Positions 1 through 5,916 of a stretch of 6,644 nucleotides of DNA are shown piece by piece. The notes below the pieces were generated by a model. It was given only the letters and a program-made list of their open reading frames with translations, was not told the origin of the DNA and did not search any database. Made by a program: the position numbers and the translations under genes. Location of the stretch: assembly GCA_964622715.1 (NCBI GenBank), contig CAZURR010000108.1:1-6644 (forward strand). The letters run 5' to 3'. Origin of the DNA: Hyphomicrobium_A sp964622715 (GTDB lineage Bacteria > Pseudomonadota > Alphaproteobacteria > Rhizobiales > Hyphomicrobiaceae). The first letter of the stretch is position 1, and every line of letters begins with the position of its first letter.

Positions 1-425
1 GCGCGGTCGTAGTCACCCTTGCTCTGATGGGCGAGGCCCCGATTGTTGTAGGGTAAGGGAAGCGCCGGATTGATCGCGATGGCTCTATTGTAGTCGGCAA
101 TCGCGCGATCAAATTTCCCTGTCCCCCTATAAGACTCGCCCCGGTTATTGTACGCGGCGGCATCTTCGGGCTCGAGAGCGACGGCATTGTTGAAGTCGAC
201 GATGGCACGTTCGAATTCGCCTCTGTCATTAAGGGCGATGCCACGGTTATTGTACGCGGCGGCCCTATTGCTTATGCTTTCTTCGCCATCGCGTTCAATA
301 ATCTCGGTACATCCGCGTAACTGGCGGTCAAGATCGGCGTTTTGACCGCAGTCGCGGTATCGATCCGCCAAGGCTGACGACGCGGACACTGCGATCGTCA
401 ACGCAATAACAAAAGGCCGGACCAT
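1..425 (-). CDS. Exported TPR-repeat protein, 3' end outside window
   Basis: The first 141 codons are in the window; the rest lies beyond the left edge. The product begins with a signal peptide (residues 1-20, hydrophobic core followed by Ala-Leu-Ala, cleavage expected before Asp21), so the mature protein should be periplasmic. After a short region with two cysteines (Cys27, Cys39) come tetratricopeptide repeats of exactly 34 residues: 55-88, 89-122 and a third starting near 123. Each opens with a Tyr-Asn-Asn-Arg-Gly motif and carries the usual Ala-Ile-x-Asp-(Tyr/Phe)-Asn second helix. TPR units are protein-binding scaffolds; no catalytic domain is visible in the part seen. The ATG at 423-425 is preceded by a strong AGGAGG Shine-Dalgarno sequence five bases upstream. 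The gene lies 166 bases downstream of, and on the same strand as, the caspase-like gene. The partner is unknown. Confidence 0.9.
   Translation of the reverse strand, partial: MVRPFVIALTIAVSASSALADRYRDCGQNADLDRQLRGCTEIIERDGEESISNRAAAYNNRGIALNDRGEFERAIVDFNNAVALEPEDAAAYNNRGESYRGTGKFDRAIADYNRAIAINPALPLPYNNRGLAHQSKGDYDR
142..263 (-). repeat. 102-base periodic repeat encoding TPR units
   Basis: An identical 20-base stretch occurs at 142-161 and 244-263, exactly 102 bases (34 codons) apart, at the start of successive TPR units. A diverged version lies near 40-59. It reflects duplication of TPR units within the gene and needs no other explanation. Confidence 0.75.
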
Positions 426-430
426 CCGCG

Positions 431-436
431 CCTCCT
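431..436 (-). promoter_or_regulatory. Ribosome binding site of the TPR gene
   Basis: A full AGGAGG on the minus strand sits five bases before the ATG ending at 425. It fixes the start of the TPR protein and predicts efficient translation. Confidence 0.8.
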
Positions 437-492
437 AACATCATCAGGCCGGTCCACCAAGATTAGGGAAAAAGGCGGTCACGCGCCAGGAC

Positions 493-521
493 GTTATGCT
501 CGGCGCAGATTGCACGCCCAA
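493..521 (-). promoter_or_regulatory. Candidate sigma-70-type promoter for the TPR gene
   Basis: On the minus strand TTGGGC (516-521) and CATAAC (493-498) are separated by 17 bases, about 70 bases before the TPR start. The matches to TTGACA and TATAAT are three of six and four of six, so this is only a candidate. It would let the TPR gene be transcribed independently of the upstream caspase-like gene. Confidence 0.3.
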
Positions 522-591
522 CGTTTTAGAATCGTAATGGACACTCGCACCGAACCCCGTTCAAGCCCGCTTGGACCGGCAATCTTGATGC

Positions 592-3483
592 CTATTGGTC
601 GGCCAACACAAAAAACCTCCCCGAAGAAATGTACCCCGTCGGGGTTTGCCTTCCCTGGGTGAGCTTAACGACATGTTTCACAACAAAATCGCTTAACTCG
701 CCGACCTGCACGCGCCCGTCCCCCTCGCTGTCGGCCAAACCCCTCAGACCTTCAAGAAGAGAGTAAGTGAAGACACCATGCCCGAGTTCGGGTTCTTCGT
801 TCGCCAACGTCTCGGCATCAGTCGCAGCCAATACCGCGATTTTGTCGTCAGCGGCGTCCTTGATCAAACGTGCATTGTATGCGTTTCCCGCATGACAGGT
901 GTCCAAGAACAAGATGCGCTGCCCGCGCGACGATTCCAAAGTCTTATGCAGATCACGCCAACTCACAACAGTCGCAGGCTTCAACTTCCCAGCATCTGTT
1001 CCGATGGCGTCGGTCGATACAAAGAAATAATCGGCCCCCTGGTTTTTACCGTGACCCGCCAAAAAAACGGCGATCGTATCTCGAGGTCCTGCTCTGCTCA
1101 AATCTTCTAGTGTCGCGCGGATGTTCTCTGCGGTCGGTGCCAACGCTCCTTCGGTGACCAGTAGTTGGCTCTCGACCGCGTTGTGAAGTGGACCCGCCCG
1201 CTTGTCGAGCAAATCGCGAAATGCCTTTGCATCAATTTCAGCGAAATCAAGGTCGGCACCGGGAAGATTTGGATATTTGTCGACGCCGATCGACACAATG
1301 TATAGCGTTCCGCGCTTGTCCAGATCGGGTTGCCCGGTGTGTTCTACGCTGACATCTCTGACCGTCTTGCCCACTGCATTATAAGCGACAATCTCGATCT
1401 GGTTTTTGCCTGAGGAAAGTGGAATCTGAAAATTTACCTCGTGATCTTCTGAATTCTTCCCGGCGGGGTTGCCCTCCGCTCGCGAGACCACTTTTCTGCC
1501 GTTGACTGTGACGTCATATCCATCGACGAAGTCCAAGTTGGCTTCGATGCCGAGCGTAAGGTCGGTCGGACTGCGTCCGACCTTTGAGTTGTTCTCGGGT
1601 GTGGTGACCTCGAATGCTGGCGGCCGGCGAGACAACAACTCATTCAAGGAAAAATCGGTTCCCGTTGCCTCGTCTATAGCCTTTCGGGCACTGGCGAGCT
1701 CAAGCGACCGCCGGATGATGTCGGGGCGGTAGAATTGCTGTTTGAGCTGCGCGGCGGTGACATAACGGGCAGCTTTCGCGTCGCCTTGATTTATATGCCA
1801 TCCGACGTGCTTGTCTCCCGACGGCGATGCTGCGTAGTAGCCTTGCGGCGTCCAGATAATCCATTCGCCATCCAGACCGTAGAAAAGGGATACGATGTTT
1901 TCCCTCGTATCAATATTCCACAATCGCACCGTCTGATCGTCGCTGCCGGAAATCAGAAGACGCCCATCAGCTGAAACAGCTACGGCCCAAATGTCGCTGG
2001 CATGCCCGACGAAGTCGCCACGTTTGCGCCCGGATGTATTGAAGACGGAAAGCCAGCCGTTTCCAGCGCCGGTGATGATCTCGCGGCCGTCGGGCGTCAG
2101 GGAATAGGCATTGTGCGCAAACCCACTTTTCTCGTCGCGACGGATGGTGGCGCGAACCCTCCCTTTGCTGAGGACGTCGAGATCGGCGTAATAGCCCCAA
2201 TCGCCACCGACGCGATGATTGAGTCTCAGTTTTTTCAAGCGCGCGACCGCGCGCCGAAAAGCTGCGGTACGACCGGCCAATGGACGAGGTTCTCCCATTG
2301 CTCTGTCGGCCTTTGGCAACCGCAGGGTAAACTCCAGAGGTCCTCGGTCGTTAAACGATTTCTCGCGGTGTGAATGTCCCCAGGCCAGCGAGCCTCCGTC
2401 TTTCGAAAAGCCAACTGCCCAGGCTCCCTGCCCGGAACCTCGCAATTTCTTGGCTACCTTTCCGGTTTGCATATCCCAGATGTGAATCTCGTTATTGTTG
2501 CCGCCTGCCGTGGCGGCCAAGCGTCCCTGCGGACTTGTCGCAGTCGCGAACACCAGATGATCATGCCCGTTATAGGTCCGCTGTAGCCGCCCGCTCTCGA
2601 CATCAAAGACGAAGACTCTGTAGGGGGCGGTACCGACACCAGCCACTAATTGCTTCCCATCGGCACTGAAGCTGATGCGCTGCATGTCACTGCTTTGGCG
2701 TTCGAAACCACGCAGCTTGCGCAACGTACGATCGTCGGTCAAGCGAACTTCACCACCTTCCGACGCGGACGCTACATCGCCCGTGACTGGAGAGATGGCC
2801 ACGCCAAAAATAACTCCAGCGTGAGGCTCTGAACGCGCGAGCAATGCGCCGTTTTCCACATCCCATAGCGCCAATGTTCGGTCGTCACTTCCCGTGACAA
2901 TCCGCGCACCATCGATCGTAAAAACGGCACGGTTGATATCGCCCTCGTGGCCCCGCAACCTATGCACTTCCTGTCTTTTCTCAACATCCCAAACGATTGC
3001 CATATTGTCAGTCGATCCGGAGACGATAAAACGCCCGTCTGGCGAGAAATCCAGAGAAAGGACTGCCCCCCGATGTCCGTCCAAGAGCGCAAGCATCTCG
3101 CCCGTGCGAAAATCATAGAGACGGATCGGATTGGAACCCTCCCCAGCCTCCCGAATACGTCCTCCCGCGGCTAGCAACCTAGCGTCCGGTGATAAGGCCA
3201 ATGCATAGATCTTGCCGCGGCTTCCCGCGCCAATTTGGCCGCGGAGTACTCGTAGGGTCTGTTCGGTGTCTACGTCCCACACGCGTATTACTTTGTCGTC
3301 GGCGGCAGAGACCAACTGTTTTCCGTCCGGCGTGAATAGCACCGCGCGGATGAAGGACATATGCCCGCCGGGATCGAGAGACAGGATCGGCCCCTCCCGC
3401 GCCTGGGCGGCGTGGGCAGCGGCCAACGCGAAGACGGCGGGAATAAGAAACCTAACGACCAGGAATGGAGCGGCCTGCATCAT
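592..3483 (-). CDS. Exported WD40-repeat protein with C-terminal caspase-like (C14) peptidase domain
   Basis: The 963-residue product has a signal peptide (1-28, ending Ala-Gln-Ala), so it is predicted periplasmic or secreted. WD40 units run from about 36 to 349, with repeated Ser-x-Asp-Gly-(Arg/Lys) and Trp-Asp motifs. A degenerate, interrupted stretch (350-450) follows, then two more units to about 533. A conserved-looking linker (532-567, rich in Trp, Gly and Tyr) and an Ig-like beta domain (about 620-714) lead to the caspase-like fold (726-962). There the catalytic His lies in Ala-Gly-His-Gly (His811) and the nucleophile in Asp-Thr-Cys-His-Ala-Gly (Cys863), so the peptidase looks intact. 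An EF-hand-like loop lies at 918-929. Peptidases of this family usually cut after basic residues or Asp; the substrate here cannot be read. The start is the ATG at 3481-3483, which has a GAGGT just upstream and places the signal peptide at the N-terminus; a GTG at 3546 in the same frame would add 21 residues and bury it. The gene may be cotranscribed with the Cys-rich gene 104 bases upstream. Confidence 0.93.
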   Translation of the reverse strand: MMQAAPFLVVRFLIPAVFALAAAHAAQAREGPILSLDPGGHMSFIRAVLFTPDGKQLVSAADDKVIRVWDVDTEQTLRVLRGQIGAGSRGKIYALALSPDARLLAAGGRIREAGEGSNPIRLYDFRTGEMLALLDGHRGAVLSLDFSPDGRFIVSGSTDNMAIVWDVEKRQEVHRLRGHEGDINRAVFTIDGARIVTGSDDRTLALWDVENGALLARSEPHAGVIFGVAISPVTGDVASASEGGEVRLTDDRTLRKLRGFERQSSDMQRISFSADGKQLVAGVGTAPYRVFVFDVESGRLQRTYNGHDHLVFATATSPQGRLAATAGGNNNEIHIWDMQTGKVAKKLRGSGQGAWAVGFSKDGGSLAWGHSHREKSFNDRGPLEFTLRLPKADRAMGEPRPLAGRTAAFRRAVARLKKLRLNHRVGGDWGYYADLDVLSKGRVRATIRRDEKSGFAHNAYSLTPDGREIITGAGNGWLSVFNTSGRKRGDFVGHASDIWAVAVSADGRLLISGSDDQTVRLWNIDTRENIVSLFYGLDGEWIIWTPQGYYAASPSGDKHVGWHINQGDAKAARYVTAAQLKQQFYRPDIIRRSLELASARKAIDEATGTDFSLNELLSRRPPAFEVTTPENNSKVGRSPTDLTLGIEANLDFVDGYDVTVNGRKVVSRAEGNPAGKNSEDHEVNFQIPLSSGKNQIEIVAYNAVGKTVRDVSVEHTGQPDLDKRGTLYIVSIGVDKYPNLPGADLDFAEIDAKAFRDLLDKRAGPLHNAVESQLLVTEGALAPTAENIRATLEDLSRAGPRDTIAVFLAGHGKNQGADYFFVSTDAIGTDAGKLKPATVVSWRDLHKTLESSRGQRILFLDTCHAGNAYNARLIKDAADDKIAVLAATDAETLANEEPELGHGVFTYSLLEGLRGLADSEGDGRVQVGELSDFVVKHVVKLTQGRQTPTGYISSGRFFVLADQ

Positions 3484-3487
3484 GGCG

Positions 3488-3492
3488 ACCTC
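3488..3492 (-). promoter_or_regulatory. Ribosome binding site deciding the caspase-like gene start
   Basis: GAGGT on the minus strand lies four bases before the ATG at 3483 and seven before a second, adjacent ATG at 3480. It supports translation from the ATG pair, directly before the signal peptide, over the GTG at 3546. Confidence 0.6.
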
Positions 3493-3587
3493 ATTACAGC
3501 AGCTGGTCCAATTCCGATTGCGAAACCGCCCTCCGTGATCTTGCACTTCACCCCGATAGGATCATGAGCGAGTTTCGCGTGCCGCTG

Positions 3588-4112
3588 CTACCGGCAGAGT
3601 TGGTACCAGCATCGACGCATACAGGGCGTAAACTGCCTGCTGTTGGACCTTACACGATAGCGCACATAACAAGAGTTTCGGCAGCCCGAACACGACCCCC
3701 CCCTTGCGCGGCGCGATCGCGACTTTCTGGGTGCTCGGCGCGACCGTTGCCTTTTGATCGTTCGACGCCTTCTGGTCGTTGGAGCGCTTCTGCGCGCTGG
3801 CGCTGTGGCTGCCGGCGCACGCGGCGTCTTGACTTGTACTTTCGGTTTGGGTTGAGGGGCGGCACGCTGTGTCGTCTTGGGGCGTTCGTACTTATACGTT
3901 TTCGCAACGCGGAAACTGGGAGCGTGTTCTGTTCTGAGAACAGGAGGAGGTAAAGTGGTCGCTGGCGAATCCAGTCTTGCAAGCGCGGGAGCATCTTGCC
4001 GATTAATCGCCGACAGAACCGCGGTGCTTGTAAGGCCAATTGCAATGGCAAGCACTGCTATTAGTGGAATGTAGGCCTTATGGAAACTTGCTGCGGGGTT
4101 GCCTCTAGTCAT
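3588..4112 (-). CDS. Single-span membrane protein with Pro/Arg-rich stalk and six-cysteine tail, function unknown
   Basis: I do not recognise a named family. The 174-residue product has a short basic N-terminus, one hydrophobic segment (about 14-37), and a Pro/Ala/Thr/Lys-rich stretch (about 40-110). A very basic Arg/Lys/Ser block (about 112-137) precedes a compact tail with cysteines at 141, 144, 148, 164, 168 and 173 (C-x2-C-x3-C-x15-C-x3-C-x4-C), the last lying one residue from the end. The positive N-terminus suggests the tail is periplasmic, where three disulfides could form; metal binding is an alternative. The hydrophobic segment could instead be an uncleaved or cleaved signal. The start is the ATG at 4110-4112, preceded by a strong GGGAGGGG; the frame is open to a TTG at 4178 but nothing supports that start. 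An eight-G tract (minus strand) sits just before the Cys tail. The caspase-like gene follows 104 bases downstream on the same strand, so an operon is plausible. Confidence 0.75.
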   Translation of the reverse strand: MTRGNPAASFHKAYIPLIAVLAIAIGLTSTAVLSAINRQDAPALARLDSPATTLPPPVLRTEHAPSFRVAKTYKYERPKTTQRAAPQPKPKVQVKTPRAPAATAPARRSAPTTRRRRTIKRQRSRRAPRKSRSRRARGGSCSGCRNSCYVRYRVRSNSRQFTPCMRRCWYQLCR

Positions 4113-4131
4113 ATATCCCCTCCCGTACTCG

Positions 4132-4157
4132 ACCGTTAGGACAGAAAAATATGTTCC
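4132..4157 (-). promoter_or_regulatory. Candidate EcfG-like (general stress) promoter before the Cys-rich gene
   Basis: On the minus strand GGAAC (4153-4157) and CGGT (4132-4135) are 17 bases apart, about 20 bases before the ATG at 4112. The known alphaproteobacterial EcfG consensus is GGAAC-N16/17-CGTT, so the -10 part has one mismatch. A second GGAAC lies at 4166-4170 without a matching partner. If real, the Cys-rich gene, and perhaps the caspase-like gene, would belong to the general stress regulon. The short distance to the start codon leaves little room for a leader. Confidence 0.3.
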
Positions 4158-4628
4158 GCGGCCGAGTTCCTTTTTCAAATTCGATTGATCTCTGTGAACC
4201 AGGAGCGGTTAATCAGGCCGTCGCGTTCACTCCGCAAATGAATACGATTGCCTGCGAAAGGCCGTGGGACCGAGGCCCACAAGCTCCGCATTGCCCGCAT
4301 TCATTCCACTAAAAGACTACAGCAACTCCTTGATCGCGTCCATCTCGTAACGCCGTTGAGCAAGCAAGACGAAGGGCTGTCAAACGTGCTGGCGCAGCCA
4401 ATGGCTGCTTCCAACTCAAAACGGATATCGTCACACTTCACTTGGATGCTCCGCAATAGCTCTAGTGACGATCCAGCTGCCAGTTTAGGCGTTGGATCAC
4501 CGTTTGCTTAAGCAAGTCCCGTGGCTGGCAATTGAACGCAAAACTCTACCTTAGAATCCGGGACGGACTGGTGGAGTCGACCAACCGGCCGGCCATCTTT
4601 ATTGCGCCGCCAACGCTACATCAAAATA

Positions 4629-4658
4629 TTGACACAGTTACTCATCGAAATGTGCTAA
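4629..4658 (+). promoter_or_regulatory. Candidate promoter for the plus-strand genes
   Basis: A perfect TTGACA (4629-4634) is followed after 18 bases by TGCTAA (4653-4658), which matches the -10 consensus poorly (two of six); TGTGCT at 16 bases is an alternative. It lies in an AT-richer stretch about 140 bases before the start at 4801, which would leave a fairly long leader. Confidence 0.25.
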
Positions 4659-4800
4659 GCGACCATTAGGGCACAAAAATTTTCTTGGACTTTATTAGTA
4701 GCGCGCACGACGACCTTGGCCGACCGCTGAACCTGCGAGTGCTTTCAGCTTCTTATTCGGCCATAGGGGCGGCATTTATCACATCGAGTTGGCATTGCGT

Positions 4801-5751
4801 ATGATACCCACGATCACCAAACATCCGCACGGCCGTAATGATGGCTCAGACCGCTCGAATGCGTATCTCACAAAATGTAAGATCGCCGCGCTAGGACACG
4901 AGCACGAGCACACCACGAACCAATCGGGCAGGGGCCGAAGCGTCGCGGTCAAAGGCTCAACCGAATGGCATCCGGCGGAAGATGCCGCGCAGACGTCCCC
5001 GCGCACCAAAGCGCTTTTCGGGCTTGCTTTCGGGATCTGCCTGCTGCTCGCCGTCTACGTGGGGACGATCTGGCCTCATCGCGGAACTGTTTTTGCAGCA
5101 AAGAATCCGCAAAATTTTGCCGCGGCATCTCGACAAGGGATGGCGACACCTGCCGCTCCGGGTGATATTGCGGAGCCACTTGCGAAGATTGAATTTGTAG
5201 GCCTCGACGCGGGCTTTGAAAATCCTCATGAGATGCTTGAGCCGCCCCGCGATCTTGCTGCTACGGAGGGGCCAGTTTTAAGGGCTCAATCTGCTCAGCC
5301 AGCCCGAGAGGCGCCTAGTATCCCCCTGGTTGAAGCACAACTTCATGTGCCCGAAGCGTCAATTCGCGTGGACCGTGAAACCCCTCTTCTGCCCCCGGTA
5401 CAAGTGAGCCTCCAAGAGGCACGGGCCACGGCAGTCGATACGTCTATTGAACTTTTGATAGCCAAACCGGCGCCGCTTCCTGAAAACACTGCCTATCTTC
5501 TGCGAAAGGGTCAGCGGCTCCTGGAGATTGGTGACATCAAAGCCGCTCGGGACCTGTTCAAGGACATGGCCGCAGCAGGCATCGCTGCTGGAGCCTTCGC
5601 TTTGGGAAGCACGTTTGACCCTAAGAGCTTGGCCGCTAGCGACATGGCAAATATCACGCCTGATCAAGACAAAGCGCTTTTGTGGTATCGGCGCTCGCAT
5701 CTTCTTGCAGAAGCCGCCGCAAAACGTAAACGGCACAGCAAACGCGACTAG
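4801..5751 (+). CDS. Single-span membrane protein with periplasmic SEL1/TPR-like domain
   Basis: The 316-residue product has a polar N-terminal region (1-68, His-rich around 32-38), then a transmembrane segment (about 71-91) preceded by Pro-Arg-Thr-Lys. By the positive-inside rule the N-terminus is cytoplasmic and the rest periplasmic. A long Pro/Ala/Glu-rich linker (about 95-225) leads to a helical SEL1/TPR-like domain (about 231-298). Its first helix pair reads as a Leu-Leu-x-Lys-Gly start, a Gly-Asp-Ile turn and an Ala-Ala-Arg-x-Leu-Phe helix; a Gly-x-Thr-Phe-Asp-Pro motif and a Leu-Trp-Tyr-Arg-Arg helix follow. Similar C-terminal domains are common in rhizobial membrane proteins of unknown role. 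The tail is very basic (Lys-Arg-Lys-Arg-His). The start is uncertain: ATG 4801 is the first ATG, but its ribosome binding site is weak, and a TTG at 4789 in the same frame would add four residues. The next ATG (5140) would remove the membrane segment. Confidence 0.78.
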   Translation: MIPTITKHPHGRNDGSDRSNAYLTKCKIAALGHEHEHTTNQSGRGRSVAVKGSTEWHPAEDAAQTSPRTKALFGLAFGICLLLAVYVGTIWPHRGTVFAAKNPQNFAAASRQGMATPAAPGDIAEPLAKIEFVGLDAGFENPHEMLEPPRDLAATEGPVLRAQSAQPAREAPSIPLVEAQLHVPEASIRVDRETPLLPPVQVSLQEARATAVDTSIELLIAKPAPLPENTAYLLRKGQRLLEIGDIKAARDLFKDMAAAGIAAGAFALGSTFDPKSLAASDMANITPDQDKALLWYRRSHLLAEAAAKRKRHSKRD

Positions 5752-5829
5752 GCTCGCACTCTTCGATACGAGCGCCTCGATCCGCCGCGACTATCCCCAA
5801 CGATCACTCATCGTTTACCAAATATTGAC

Positions 5830-5843
5830 CTTGCTGAAGCAAG
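5830..5843 (+). repeat. Small perfect inverted repeat between the two plus-strand genes
   Basis: CTTGC and GCAAG flank a TGAA loop, giving a five-base-pair hairpin 79 bases after the stop at 5751. No T-run follows, so it is not a convincing intrinsic terminator. It could be a weak operator or chance. Confidence 0.3.
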
Positions 5844-5916
5844 TTCGTCGATCTGCGTAAGGGCGATTGTGCAGTACATTCTCGTCCATTGTTGCCGTGA
5901 CGATCGCGTTGGTAAA

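Larger units (their letters stand above)
4113..4800. other. Divergent intergenic region without a convincing gene
   Basis: This stretch of nearly 690 bases separates the minus-strand genes from the plus-strand genes and should hold the promoters for both. The only sizeable open frame (plus strand, 4248-4511, 87 codons) starts with TTG, has no ribosome binding site, and has an undistinguished composition. I could not recognise a transposase remnant, RNA gene, attachment site or long repeat. The part from about 4620 to 4700 is richer in A and T than its surroundings, as expected for a promoter region. Confidence 0.6.

Noticed and set aside
562..573. Short inverted repeat just after the caspase-like gene as a terminator
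   Set aside because: The stem is only five base pairs with a two-base loop, and no T-run follows on the minus strand.
2002..2373. 123-codon plus-strand frame inside the caspase-like gene
   Set aside because: It is antisense to the WD40 region, has low-information sequence, and shows no domain or ribosome binding site.
3484..3546. GTG at 3546 as the start of the caspase-like gene
   Set aside because: It would add 21 polar residues before the signal peptide. The ATG pair at 3483/3480 has a GAGGT at suitable spacing and puts the signal peptide at the N-terminus.
3465..3953. 162-codon open frame on the plus strand
   Set aside because: It lies antisense to the Cys-rich gene and the start of the caspase-like gene and has no recognisable domain. 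The minus-strand frames have good ribosome binding sites, a membrane segment or signal peptide, and coherent composition.
3650..4051. 133-codon minus-strand frame overlapping the Cys-rich gene
   Set aside because: It is a shifted frame of the same Arg-rich DNA, with no supported start. It matters only as the product of slippage at the eight-G tract.
4248..4511. 87-codon plus-strand frame in the intergenic region
   Set aside because: It starts with TTG, has no Shine-Dalgarno sequence, and resembles no family I know. It is described as part of the intergenic stretch instead.
5690..5860. Frameshift at the 3' end of the SEL1-like gene
   Set aside because: The basic tail looks unlike the usual end of such domains, but neither alternative frame past 5700 continues the SEL1-like pattern, so a shortened natural end is the simpler reading.
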